Positions 17,834-26,196 of a stretch of DNA of 64,000 nt are shown here, one piece after another. The position numbers and the translations under genes were made by a program. The DNA is from Extensimonas vulgaris (GTDB taxonomy: Bacteria; Pseudomonadota; Gammaproteobacteria; Burkholderiales; Burkholderiaceae_C): positions 248,001 to 312,000 of the forward strand of contig NZ_QPJU01000001.1 of assembly GCF_003337425.1 (NCBI RefSeq), in the 5' to 3' direction. Each line of letters begins with the position of its first letter. The first letter of the stretch is position 1. The notes beneath the pieces are model-generated. The model had not been told where the DNA came from, ran no database searches, and saw only the letters and a program-made list of their open reading frames with translations.

Positions 17834-18824
17834 AGGGCTCGACCCTGCGGCCCTATCGAACGCCATGCCCAGCACCATGGATCGCGAGCCTCTTGCGCCG
17901 CCGCCCCCGCCCGGACGGTGGGCGGCCGTGCTGCTGTCGCTGCTCGCACATGCCTTGCTGCTCGCCGCACTGGCCTGGGGTGTGCGCTGGAAGGCGAGCA
18001 GCGAGCAGACCGTCGTGCAAGCCGAGCTCTGGGCCGCACTGCCGCAGCAGGCAGCGCCACGCATGACGCCACCTCCACCTCCGCCGCCACCATCACCGGA
18101 GCCAGCGCCGGCACCGCATGTGCCCAAGCCGCTGCCGCCCGTCCCTATGGCCGCGCCCGACACGCACGACGCCGACATCGCCTTGGAGCGCCAAAGAAAA
18201 CGCGAGGAGCAAGCCCGCCAGCAGGCGCTGGAGCGGGCCCGCGAGGAAAAGCGTGCGCAAGCAAAAAGGGAGCGCGAGCAAAGAGAAAAAGAAAAAGCAG
18301 CTCAGGAAAAAGCCGCGCAGGAAAAAGCCGCGCGTGCCAAGGCAGAGCGCGAGAAAGCCGAACGCGAGAAAGCCGAGCAAGAAAGGCTTGCGCAGCAGAA
18401 AAAACAGGCCGAAGACAAGCGCAAGGCCGAAGCGCTGGCACGCCAGCTCGAAGCGCAGCGCCAAGAAAACCTGCGCCGCATGCAAAGCCTGGCCGGTGCG
18501 AACGGCGACGCCACCGCCACGGGCAAAGACCTGCGCAGCGCCGGGCCGTTAGGCCCCTCGAGCAGCTATGCCGGCAAGGTGGTGGCCAAGGTCAGGCCCA
18601 ACATCGTCTATCCAGACGAAATCGTCGGCAACCCGCGCGCCGAAGTCGAGGTGCGCACCGCGCCCGACGGCACCATCGTCGGCACGCGCCTGCTGCAGTC
18701 CAGCGGCAACAAGGCCTGGGACGATGCCGTGCTGCGCGCGCTGCAAAAAACCGAGACGCTGCCGCGCGACATCGACGGCCGCGTGCCCCCGTCGCTCGTG
18801 ATCGTGTTCCGGCCCAAGGATTGA
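17826..18824 (+). CDS. tolA: cell envelope integrity protein TolA
   Basis: A 332-residue TolA-type protein: a proline-rich N-terminus, one membrane anchor (VLLSLLAHALLLAALAWGV), a long Lys/Glu/Ala/Arg coiled coil (about residues 115-220), and a TonB/TolA C-terminal domain ending in PPSLVIVFRPKD. TolA spans the periplasm and links TolQR to Pal. The GTG at 17826 overlaps the tolR stop by eight bases; ATG codons at 17865 and 17877 are possible starts and also leave the anchor intact. Short DNA repeats in the middle simply encode the coiled coil. No tolB or pal follows, which is unusual for this locus. Confidence 0.87.
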   Translation: MAEGLDPAALSNAMPSTMDREPLAPPPPPGRWAAVLLSLLAHALLLAALAWGVRWKASSEQTVVQAELWAALPQQAAPRMTPPPPPPPPSPEPAPAPHVPKPLPPVPMAAPDTHDADIALERQRKREEQARQQALERAREEKRAQAKREREQREKEKAAQEKAAQEKAARAKAEREKAEREKAEQERLAQQKKQAEDKRKAEALARQLEAQRQENLRRMQSLAGANGDATATGKDLRSAGPLGPSSSYAGKVVAKVRPNIVYPDEIVGNPRAEVEVRTAPDGTIVGTRLLQSSGNKAWDDAVLRALQKTETLPRDIDGRVPPSLVIVFRPKD

Positions 18825-18868
18825 GCCCCTGCCGGCGCATGGGTTTTCGCTCGTTTCCCGATGTTTGG

Positions 18869-18874
18869 GACAAT
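18869..18874 (+). promoter_or_regulatory. -10-like hexamer directly before the trhP start codon
   Basis: GACAAT sits six bases before the ATG at 18881, with no Shine-Dalgarno sequence between. If used as a -10 element, transcription would begin at or beside the start codon and give a leaderless mRNA. A weak -35 candidate TTCGCT is at 18846-18851 (17-base spacer). The same GACAAT-6-ATG arrangement precedes parC. Confidence 0.4.
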
Positions 18875-18880
18875 CGCCCC

Positions 18881-20269
18881 ATGACCCTCCGAAGCCCCGA
18901 ACTGCTGCTGCCCGCCGGCTCGCTCGACAAAATGCGCGCGGCCTACGACTTTGGCGCCGACGCCGTGTATGCCGGCCAGCCGCGCTACAGCCTGCGTGCG
19001 CGCAACAACGAATTCCGCCTCGAGCAAATCGCGCAAGGCATCGCCGAGGCGCACGCGCGCGGCAAAAAATTCTTCGTCACGAGCAACCTGCTGCCACACA
19101 ACGACAAGGTGCGCACCTACCTGCGCGACATCGAGCCCGTGATCGCGTTGCGCCCCGACGCGCTCATCATGGCCGACCCTGGCTTGATCATGCTCGTGCT
19201 CGAAAAAATGGAGCACGGCGGCTGGCCCGAGGTGCCCATCCACCTCTCGGTGCAAGCCAACACCATGAACTACGCGGCCGTGAAGTTCTGGCAGAAGGTG
19301 GGCATCGCACGCATCATCCTCTCGCGCGAGCTGAGCCTCGACGAGGTCGCCAAAATCCGCGAGGAATGCCCCGACATCGAGCTCGAAGTGTTCGTGCACG
19401 GCGCGCTGTGCATCGCCTATTCGGGCCGCTGCCTGCTCTCGGGCTACTTCAACCGGCGCGACCCGAACCAGGGCACCTGCACCAACGCCTGCCGCTGGAA
19501 TTACCAGACGCGCCCCGCCGCGCTCGACCCCAACACCGGCGAGCCCATCGCCCAGCCCATGGAAGCCGACTTCAGCTTCAACCAGGCGCAGGAAGAGGCG
19601 CAGGCCACGTTTGCGGCCTGCGGCGGCAGCGCACGCCACCCGCTCGCCGACCAGGTTTATCTGCTCGAAGAAAAAGAGCGCCCCGGCCAGCTCATGCCCA
19701 TCATGGAGGACGAGCACGGCACCTACATCATGAACAGCAAGGATTTGCGCGCCGTAGAGCACGTGCAGCGGCTGGTGGAAATCGGCGTGGACTCGCTCAA
19801 GATCGAGGGCCGCACCAAGAGCCTGTACTACGTCGCGCGCACGGCGCAGGTGTATCGCCGCGCGATCGACGACGCCGTGGCCGGGCGGCCGTTCGACCCG
19901 ACGCTGATCACCGAACTCGAGGGCCTGGCCAACCGCGGCTACACGAGCGGTTTTTTGGAGCGCCGCCCCATGCACGACTACCAGAACTACGAAACCGGCC
20001 ACTCCACGGCGCGGCGCAGCCAGTTCGTCGCTGAGGTGCGCGCCGTGGGCGATGGCTGGGCCGAGGTGGAAACGAAAAACCGCTTCGACGTGGGCGACCT
20101 GCTCGAAGTCATCCACCCGAGCGGCAACCGCCTGCTGCGCCTGACGCAGATGGTCGACCTCGAGGGCCAGCCCGTGCAATGCGCCCAGGGCAGCCCGGTG
20201 CGCGTGCGCATTCCACTCGAAGGGCCCGCCGAGGGCGCCTTGCTCGCGCGCGTGCTCGAGTCTGCGTAA
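18881..20269 (+). CDS. trhP: U32 family tRNA hydroxylation protein TrhP (YegQ)
   Basis: A 462-residue peptidase U32-family protein matching E. coli YegQ/TrhP, which is needed for prephenate-dependent hydroxylation of uridine 34 in certain tRNAs. The U32 signature ALCIAYSGRCLLSGYFNRRD is at residues 175-194, with conserved cysteines C177, C184, C200 and C204 (RDPNQGTCTNACRW) that could bind a metal or Fe-S cluster. The C-terminal barrel ends after about residue 450. It appears to have its own promoter and is closed by a strong terminator. Confidence 0.92.
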   Translation: MTLRSPELLLPAGSLDKMRAAYDFGADAVYAGQPRYSLRARNNEFRLEQIAQGIAEAHARGKKFFVTSNLLPHNDKVRTYLRDIEPVIALRPDALIMADPGLIMLVLEKMEHGGWPEVPIHLSVQANTMNYAAVKFWQKVGIARIILSRELSLDEVAKIREECPDIELEVFVHGALCIAYSGRCLLSGYFNRRDPNQGTCTNACRWNYQTRPAALDPNTGEPIAQPMEADFSFNQAQEEAQATFAACGGSARHPLADQVYLLEEKERPGQLMPIMEDEHGTYIMNSKDLRAVEHVQRLVEIGVDSLKIEGRTKSLYYVARTAQVYRRAIDDAVAGRPFDPTLITELEGLANRGYTSGFLERRPMHDYQNYETGHSTARRSQFVAEVRAVGDGWAEVETKNRFDVGDLLEVIHPSGNRLLRLTQMVDLEGQPVQCAQGSPVRVRIPLEGPAEGALLARVLESA

Positions 20270-20281
20270 AGTCCCCGCAGC

Positions 20282-20310
20282 AAAAAGCGCCGGCATACGG
20301 CGCTTTTTTT
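20282..20310 (+). terminator. intrinsic terminator between trhP and the DUF35 gene
   Basis: An 11-base stem AAAAAGCGCCG / CGGCGCTTTTT with a five-base loop GCATA is followed by a T run, 12 bases after the trhP stop. The A-rich left arm lets it serve both convergent genes. It marks the left border of the acyl-CoA island. Confidence 0.88.
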
Positions 20311-20332
20311 GTGGGCAAACCAAGTTTCGCTG

Positions 20333-20758
20333 TTACCGCGCCGCGCGAAAGCGCGGCAGCACGACGCCCGTATCGCCCACGGGCTCGCACACCAGTTCGA
20401 CCAGCATGTCGAAAGTCACGGCGAGCGGGTCGTCGCCGACGAAGGAGCTGATCATGCGCGGCCCCTCTGCGAGCTCGACCAGCAGCACGGCGTAAGGCGT
20501 GTCGTGCTTGAAGGCCGGGCCGGGCGCGCGGTACACCACGCTGAACGAGTGCACGGTGCCGCGCCCGCTCGCGGGGCGATGCTCCAAGTGCTCGCTGCCG
20601 CACTCGCGGCAGATGGCCTGCTGGTAGAACTGCACGTGGCCGCATTGCTTGCAATGCTGCAGCAGCAGCTTGCCTTCTCGAATGCCGCGCCAATACGCCT
20701 CGGAATCGGCATCGGGCATGGGCAGTGGCTTGATGTGGGCTTCTTTGGGATTGATCAC
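20333..20758 (-). CDS. DUF35 Zn-ribbon/OB-fold acyl-CoA-associated protein
   Basis: A 141-residue DUF35 protein: an N-terminal rubredoxin-like zinc ribbon with C36, C39, C50 and C53 (CKQCG, CRECG) followed by an OB-fold. Such proteins bind acyl-CoA and work as obligate partners of thiolase-fold enzymes; examples are the C-terminal part of ChsH2 with the aldolase Ltp2 in sterol side-chain cleavage, and BbsA with BbsB. Its start overlaps the stop of the upstream thiolase-fold gene by four bases, so the two products very probably form a complex. Confidence 0.88.
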   Translation of the reverse strand: MINPKEAHIKPLPMPDADSEAYWRGIREGKLLLQHCKQCGHVQFYQQAICRECGSEHLEHRPASGRGTVHSFSVVYRAPGPAFKHDTPYAVLLVELAEGPRMISSFVGDDPLAVTFDMLVELVCEPVGDTGVVLPRFRAAR

Positions 20759-21951
20759 AGTGTGGCCTCCGTGCCGAGGATGGTCGTGGCTTGCGTGGCA
20801 AACCCCGCGCCCAGGCTGTGCACTAGGCCGAGCTCAGCGCCCTGCACCTGGCGCTCGCCGCATTGCCCGCGCAACTGGTGGATCACCTCGTAAAAATGGA
20901 ACAAGGCCCCGGGCATGCCCGAGTGCGCGAACGACAGCAGCCCGCCGTGCGTGTTGCACGGAATCGCGCCGCCGTAGGTCATCTGCCGGTCTTCGACGAA
21001 GCGTCCGCCCTCGCCCTTGGGGCAAAAGCCCAGGTCTTCGAGCATCATGATCACCGTGCCCGTGAAGCAGTCATAGACACCGGCCACGTCCATGTCCTTG
21101 GGGCCGTAGCCCGCCATCGCGTAGGCCTTGGCGCTCGATTGCACAGCGCCGGTGGTCGTGAGCGTGGGCATGAGGAAGATGTGCTCGTGCGTGTAGCACT
21201 CGCCGCCGCCGAGGATGTAAACCGGCTTTGGAATGCCCAGCGCCTTGGCGCGCTCGGCCGAGGTCACGATGAAAGCCGCGCCGCCGTCGGAGATGAGCGA
21301 GCAGTCGAGCTTGTGGTAGGGCGTGGTGACCATGCCGGAGTTGAGCACGTCCTCGACCGTAAGCGGCTCGGTCATCTGTGCGCCGGGCGTGCGGCGCGCG
21401 TGCTCGCGCTGGATCACCGCCACCTGCGCGAACTGCTCGGCCGTGGTGCCGAAGTCGCGCATATGGCGGTGCGCCGTCATCGCAAAGGTGTTGGCCACCG
21501 GGATGCCGAAGGGCATTTCGTACTGCTGGTCACGGCTCTCGGTCATGGAGCGCAGCGCGAGGTCGGGCGAGAGGCCCGTGAGCAGGCTGTCGCCGCCGAC
21601 GATGAGCACCGTCTCGGCCAGGCCGCCGTGGATGGCAGCCGCAGCGACGTTGAACATGGTCGCCGCGGTGGCGCCCGAAACCTGCAAGGTGTTCGAAAAC
21701 GTGGGCTGTATGCCCAGGTATTCGCTGATGGCGACGCTGAAGCGGTGGAACGGCGAGGCAAAGGCGTGGCTCGAGAGCACGCCGTCGATGTCGGTTTTCT
21801 TGAGGCCGGCATCGGCCAGGGCTTTGTAGGCGGCGTCGGCAGCGAGCGCCAGGGCGCTCTTGCCGGGTACGCGGCCCACGGCAGAGATGCCGCAGCCTAT
21901 GACCGCCGTCTTGCCGCGCAGACTTCGGTTCGCAGTGGGAGAGGTAGCCAT
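20755..21951 (-). CDS. thiolase-fold protein lacking the nucleophilic cysteine (Ltp2-like aldolase candidate)
   Basis: A 398-residue member of the SCP2/lipid-transfer thiolase group. The segment that normally holds the acyl-accepting cysteine reads NTLQVSGATAAT (residues 87-98) and contains no cysteine. YDCF (293-296) and a histidine at H343 in GGLLSFAHSG remain. Claisen thiolysis is therefore unlikely. The known Cys-less relative is Ltp2, which with a DUF35 partner performs retro-aldol cleavage of a beta-hydroxyacyl-CoA, and here a DUF35 gene is translationally coupled. Role: probable C-C cleavage of a tertiary or branched hydroxyacyl-CoA; the substrate is unknown. Confidence 0.85.
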   Translation of the reverse strand: MATSPTANRSLRGKTAVIGCGISAVGRVPGKSALALAADAAYKALADAGLKKTDIDGVLSSHAFASPFHRFSVAISEYLGIQPTFSNTLQVSGATAATMFNVAAAAIHGGLAETVLIVGGDSLLTGLSPDLALRSMTESRDQQYEMPFGIPVANTFAMTAHRHMRDFGTTAEQFAQVAVIQREHARRTPGAQMTEPLTVEDVLNSGMVTTPYHKLDCSLISDGGAAFIVTSAERAKALGIPKPVYILGGGECYTHEHIFLMPTLTTTGAVQSSAKAYAMAGYGPKDMDVAGVYDCFTGTVIMMLEDLGFCPKGEGGRFVEDRQMTYGGAIPCNTHGGLLSFAHSGMPGALFHFYEVIHQLRGQCGERQVQGAELGLVHSLGAGFATQATTILGTEATL

Positions 21952-21973
21952 GGATTCCTTTCGGTGTTGAGCT

Positions 21974-23605
21974 TCATGCCTTGGTGATGCGCTGGCGCAG
22001 CTGCGCCTTCAAAATCTTGCCCACGGGATTGCGCGGGATCGCATCGATGTATTCGATGCGCTCGGGCAATTTGTAAACGGCCACGCCGATCTGCTTGAGG
22101 TGCGCGACGATGTCTTCGAGCGTGGGCGGGTGTGCCTTGTCCTTGGGCACGACGTAGATGCAGGTTTTTTCGCCCATGATTTCGTCGGGCACGGCCACCG
22201 CGGCAGCCTCTTGCACACCGGGGTGCGTGAGCACGAGGTTCTCGACCTCGGCGGCGCTGATGTTGAAGCCGCCGCGGATGATGATGTCCTTCTTGCGGTC
22301 GAAAAAGCCCACATGGCGCTCGTCGCGCACGATGAAGTAGTCGCCCGTGCGAAAGAAGCCATCGGCCGTGAACGAGTTCTGCGCGAGGTCGGGGCGGCGG
22401 TAGTAGCCCGCGAACACGTTGGGCCCGCGATAGACGAGCTCGCCCACCTGGCCGGGCTGCGTGCATTCGACGTCGGCGTCGTCGAGCAGCTTGATTTGTA
22501 TGCCCTGCACCTTGGACGGCCACTCGACACCGGGCTTGCCCCACCAGGGGAAATGGTCGCTGCGCTGCGCGAAATCGGGCACGTCGAGCGGCCCGGCGAT
22601 CAGTCCCGTGCCTTCGGTCTGCCCCCAGAGGTTGCAGATTTCGATGTTCCAGCGGCGCTTGAACTCCTCCATGCTCCAGCGCGACGGCGGCGCCGAACCC
22701 GTAGCGATCGAGCGAATCGACGACAGATCGAGGCTGTCCACGTTCGGCAGCTTGAGGATCATGTTCAGGATCGCGGGCACCAGGATGGTGAACTGCACGT
22801 TTTCCGTGAGCATCTGGCGGATCAGCAGCTCGACGTTGATCGGGTGGTGCAACAGCAGGGTGCCACGGCCGGCAAGCCAGCTCATCCACGCCACGGCCCC
22901 GGTCATGTTGACCATGGGCGCGGGGGCGAGCACGCGGTCGCCCTCCTGTATGCCCACGACTTCGGGGATCAGCCGCATCTGGGAAAACCAGTTGTTGTGC
23001 GACATCGGGCAGCCCTTGGAGTGCGACTCGGTGCCCGAGGACCAGCACAGGCTGAAAATGTCATTGGCATCGAGCTTGACGCGCGCGAGCAGCGCCGGAT
23101 CGGGCGCCTGCGCGGCCATGGCGGTGATCTCTTCGAGCGCCAAGGTCTCGTAGCCTACATGCTGCGCCATCGCGATGTGGTCGAACCCCTTGAAGTCTTT
23201 GACGCCGATGTAGCGCCGGGCCTGGCTGGCCTCGGCCACGTTGCGCAATTCGGAGTCACGCCACTGCATCGCAATGGGCGAAAGAATGCCGCCAGCGCGC
23301 GCCACGGCGAAATACAGCGCCATCAGCTCCCACACGTTGGGCAGCTGCGCGACCACGACTTCATCCTTTTGCAAACCACGGCGCAGCAAACCCGTCGCGA
23401 TTGCATCGACCGCGGCACCGAACTGCTGCCACGTCACTGCGGTGGCGGGCGTGCCTATCAACTCGGCGCGATCGGGCGTATCGACGACGCAGGGGCGCTG
23501 CGGCACGTCGGCGACATGCTGGGCGAGCAGATCGAGCAAAGTTTTGCTCCCCCAAAAGCCCGAGGCGGTGTAATGGTCTATGGTGGAGGCGGAATGCAGG
23601 ATCAT
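21974..23605 (-). CDS. AMP-forming acyl-CoA ligase (twin 1)
   Basis: A 543-residue ANL-family CoA ligase. It shows the P-loop SSGTESHSKG, A5 LWGQTEGTG, hinge DRKKDIIIRGGFN and catalytic lysine in RNPVGKILKAQL. TAGGAG precedes the ATG. It is a tandem paralogue of the next gene upstream, with the same MILHSA start and closely similar sequence throughout, so one arose by local duplication. It overall resembles short/medium-chain and cycloalkane-carboxylate CoA ligases, but the substrate is not determined. It sits 22 bases upstream of the Cys-less thiolase-fold gene, probably in one operon. Confidence 0.9.
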   Translation of the reverse strand: MILHSASTIDHYTASGFWGSKTLLDLLAQHVADVPQRPCVVDTPDRAELIGTPATAVTWQQFGAAVDAIATGLLRRGLQKDEVVVAQLPNVWELMALYFAVARAGGILSPIAMQWRDSELRNVAEASQARRYIGVKDFKGFDHIAMAQHVGYETLALEEITAMAAQAPDPALLARVKLDANDIFSLCWSSGTESHSKGCPMSHNNWFSQMRLIPEVVGIQEGDRVLAPAPMVNMTGAVAWMSWLAGRGTLLLHHPINVELLIRQMLTENVQFTILVPAILNMILKLPNVDSLDLSSIRSIATGSAPPSRWSMEEFKRRWNIEICNLWGQTEGTGLIAGPLDVPDFAQRSDHFPWWGKPGVEWPSKVQGIQIKLLDDADVECTQPGQVGELVYRGPNVFAGYYRRPDLAQNSFTADGFFRTGDYFIVRDERHVGFFDRKKDIIIRGGFNISAAEVENLVLTHPGVQEAAAVAVPDEIMGEKTCIYVVPKDKAHPPTLEDIVAHLKQIGVAVYKLPERIEYIDAIPRNPVGKILKAQLRQRITKA

Positions 23606-23622
23606 GATTACTCCTATAAAAG

Positions 23623-23653
23623 TAGCTTATAGCGCAATGATTATGCGCCTTTC
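23623..23653. repeat. possible diverged copy of the TAGCTGCTAGCGC palindrome
   Basis: TAGCTTATAGCGCAATGATTATGCGC-type sequence lies between the twin ligase genes and runs into the stop codon of the upstream one. It keeps the TAGCT start and a short GCGCA/TGCGC stem but differs at many positions from the three clear copies at 30078, 37365 and 47341. Confidence 0.4.
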
Positions 23654-25275
23654 AAGGCGATTTGACGCAAATTCGCTTTGAGGATCTTGCCCACGGGGTT
23701 GCGCGGGATCGTGTCGAGGTATTCGATGCGCTCGGGCAGCTTGTACGCGGCGACGCCGATGCCTTTGAGGTGCGTCACGATGTCCTCGAGCGTAGGCGGA
23801 TGCGCCTTGTCTTTGGGAACGACGAAGACGCAGGTTTTTTCGCCCATGATCTCGTCGGGCACGGCGATCGCTGCGGCTTCTTGCACGCCGGGGTGCGTGA
23901 GCACGAGATTCTCGACCTCGGCCGCACTGACATTGAAGCCGCCGCGGATGATGATGTCCTTTTTGCGATCGAAAAAGCCGATGTGGTGCGCATCGCGCAC
24001 GACGAAAAAGTCGCCCGTGCGGTAAAAACCGTCGGGCGTAAATGTGCTTTGGGCCAGGTCGGGGCGCCGGTAATAGCCTGCGAATACGTTCGGGCCGCGA
24101 TAGGCAAGCTCACCCACCTGCCCGGGCTGCGTGCATTCGGCGCCCAATTCGTCGAGGAGCTTGAGCTCCACGCCGCGAATGCCCGAGGGCCACTCGACGC
24201 CAGGGCAGCCCCACCACGGAAAGTGATCGGCGCGTTTGGAAAACTCGGGCACGTCCTTGGCGCCCGCAAAAATCGCCGTGCCTTCGGTCTGCCCCCAGCC
24301 ATGCACGATTTCGATGTTCCAGCGGCGCTTGAACTCTTCCATGCTCCAGCGTGAAGGCTGCGAAGAACCTGCGGCGATGCAGCGCACATTCGAAAAATCG
24401 AGCTGATCGACCTGCGGCAGTTTGAGGATCAAGTTGAGCACGGCCGGCACGAGCAGGGTGAAGTGCACCTCCTCGTGCATCATCTGCTGCAAAAGCAAGG
24501 GCATATTGAGCGGGTGATGCAGCAAGGTGGTGCCGCCCACCGCGAGCGAAACCAGCCAGGTGCCCACGCCTGTCATGTTGACCACGGGTGCCGTCGCGAG
24601 CACCCTGTCCCCTGGGCGCAAGTCGGCCGTCTTGCGAATCAGGTTCATCTGGAAAATCCAGTTGTTGTGCGACATCGGACAGCCTTTGGACAGGGCTTCG
24701 GTGCCCGAAGACCAGCACAGGCTGAAAATGTCGTTGGCATCGATGTGGATGGCGTCGAGCCGGGCCTTGTCGGCCGCGCCGTGCGCCATCTCGTCGATGC
24801 GTGCCATGGGGAACGCTGTGAAACCAAATTTTTGCGCAATCGCCATCGGCTCGGCGCCCTTGAACTCGGGCAAGCCAAAGAAGAAACGCGCCTGCGTGAT
24901 GTTCTTGACGTTTTGGAATTCGTTGTCGCGCCACTGGACGGGCATGGGCGAGAGTATCCCGCCAGCGCGGCTCACGGCCAGATACATGGCGATCAGTTCC
25001 CAGACGTTGGGCAGTTGCACCACGACGATTTCATCTTTTTGCAGCCCCAAGTCGAGCAAGCCCGTGGCAATGGCATCGACCATGGCCGCAAACTCGCGGT
25101 AGCTGAATTTTTGTGCCGCGGTGCCGACGAGATCGGGCCGATCTGCGGGATCGACCACCGCCACGCGCTCGGGCTCCTGCCTTGCCGTGTCGTAGAAGTG
25201 ATCGAGCAAGGTACCTTGCCCCCAGTGCCCGCTCTGGGTGTAGCGCTGCAATGCCTCGGCACTGTGCAGGATCAT
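23641..25275 (-). CDS. AMP-forming acyl-CoA ligase (twin 2)
   Basis: A 544-residue ANL-family CoA ligase: P-loop SSGTEALSKG, A5 GWGQTEGTA, hinge DRKKDIIIRGGFNVS, catalytic lysine in RNPVGKILKANL. I chose the start MILHSAEAL because GAGGAGACAAACC lies just upstream and it aligns with the twin gene; the frame is open 16 codons further. Conserved positions between the twins run the whole length, unlike the mosaic pair A/B. The substrate is unknown. It is 175 bases from the nitroreductase gene and probably begins the transcription unit that runs to 20333. Confidence 0.9.
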   Translation of the reverse strand: MILHSAEALQRYTQSGHWGQGTLLDHFYDTARQEPERVAVVDPADRPDLVGTAAQKFSYREFAAMVDAIATGLLDLGLQKDEIVVVQLPNVWELIAMYLAVSRAGGILSPMPVQWRDNEFQNVKNITQARFFFGLPEFKGAEPMAIAQKFGFTAFPMARIDEMAHGAADKARLDAIHIDANDIFSLCWSSGTEALSKGCPMSHNNWIFQMNLIRKTADLRPGDRVLATAPVVNMTGVGTWLVSLAVGGTTLLHHPLNMPLLLQQMMHEEVHFTLLVPAVLNLILKLPQVDQLDFSNVRCIAAGSSQPSRWSMEEFKRRWNIEIVHGWGQTEGTAIFAGAKDVPEFSKRADHFPWWGCPGVEWPSGIRGVELKLLDELGAECTQPGQVGELAYRGPNVFAGYYRRPDLAQSTFTPDGFYRTGDFFVVRDAHHIGFFDRKKDIIIRGGFNVSAAEVENLVLTHPGVQEAAAIAVPDEIMGEKTCVFVVPKDKAHPPTLEDIVTHLKGIGVAAYKLPERIEYLDTIPRNPVGKILKANLRQIALKGA

Positions 25276-25451
25276 GGTTTGTCTCCTCTTTTGTTGGGTG
25301 GATGGGTTGTTGCCGCCGCGCACACCGCCAAGGTCTGCTGCGCTGGATGCCCAGCCTTCAGTCTGCGGCGCTTGCCAAGACGGCGCCCAGACTGTGCTTG
25401 GCTCTGCCCCCCATTTCCACCCGGGTTATCCCTGCTTTGCGCTGCGCACGC

Positions 25452-26123
25452 TCAGAAACCGTACAGACTCGCAAACTCTTCCAGAGAAGCACGTTCGGTG
25501 ATGAAGGCGTTTTCCGGCGCAGAGGGGTCTTCGTAGCCCAGCGCGATGCCGCAGGTGAGGATTTCATGCTCACTGATGGGCAGTTGCTCGCGTGCGATCT
25601 TGTGGTACCAGGCAAAGGCCGCCTGCGCGCAGGTATGCAGGCCCTGCCCGCGCGCGGCGAGCATGATGCTCTGGATGAACATGCCCAGGTCCATGAAACT
25701 GCCCGTGTTCAGCCGCCGGTCCATGGTCACGAGCAGGCCCACCGGGGCGTCGAAGAAGAGGTAGTTGCGCAGCATCTGCTGCTCGCGCGCGCGCTTGTCG
25801 TCGCGGCCTATGCCTAAGCTCGCATACAAACCCAGCCCGCAGCGGCGGCGCCGTTCGAGGTAGGGCTCGACCCAGGTCGTGGGGTAGTACGCGTATTCCG
25901 GATGGTGGCGATCGGGCTCATGCTGCGCGGCGTGGTAGATGGCTTGGCACAGCCGCTCGCGCGCCTCGCCGGCCACGGCATAGACCTTCCACGGCTGCAC
26001 GTTGTTGCCGCTGGGCGCACGCGCGGCGACGCGCAGGATGTGCTCGAGCACGGGCAACTCGACAGGCTTGGGCAGAAAACGCCGCACGGACTTGCGGCTC
26101 GTGATGGCTTCATCGACATGCAT
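25452..26123 (-). CDS. nitroreductase family protein
   Basis: A 223-residue FMN-dependent nitroreductase-fold protein. The N-terminal SRKSVRRF and APSGNNVQPWKVYAV are the usual FMN-phosphate and isoalloxazine contacts; the C-terminal GIALGYEDPSAPENAF is the family ending. These proteins reduce nitro groups, quinones or enoyl bonds with NAD(P)H, and the natural substrate here is unknown. It is divergent from the 655-residue ligase gene, with 73 bases between. Confidence 0.85.
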   Translation of the reverse strand: MHVDEAITSRKSVRRFLPKPVELPVLEHILRVAARAPSGNNVQPWKVYAVAGEARERLCQAIYHAAQHEPDRHHPEYAYYPTTWVEPYLERRRRCGLGLYASLGIGRDDKRAREQQMLRNYLFFDAPVGLLVTMDRRLNTGSFMDLGMFIQSIMLAARGQGLHTCAQAAFAWYHKIAREQLPISEHEILTCGIALGYEDPSAPENAFITERASLEEFASLYGF

Positions 26124-26184
26124 GGGGTGGCTCGTCCTTGGGTAATACCACCCCGATTTGCTGGACTCGCGCGCGCAAATGCGC

Positions 26185-26190
26185 TAGGAT
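26185..26190 (+). promoter_or_regulatory. TAGGAT hexamer directly before a ligase start codon
   Basis: TAGGAT lies six bases before the ATG at 26197. It could serve as a -10 element for a leaderless or near-leaderless mRNA, or as a weak Shine-Dalgarno (AGGA). The same geometry occurs before trhP, parE and parC. Confidence 0.3.
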
Positions 26191-26196
26191 GGCGCC

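Noticed and set aside
18180-18480. Short tandem DNA repeats in tolA as a mobile or CRISPR-like array
   Set aside because: The repeats are in frame, imperfect, and encode the Lys/Glu/Ala coiled coil expected of TolA.
18608-20323. Long antisense frame over trhP and the end of tolA
   Set aside because: Same GC shadow effect. No recognisable motif and no ribosome binding site, and it crosses the intrinsic terminator.
20755-21951. Ordinary acetyl-CoA acetyltransferase
   Set aside because: The nucleophilic cysteine is missing and a DUF35 gene is coupled to it, so the standard thiolase label would mislead.
25276-25451. A small gene or RNA between the ligase and the nitroreductase
   Set aside because: No frame with a ribosome binding site and no stable hairpin with a T run was visible; it is probably just a leader region.
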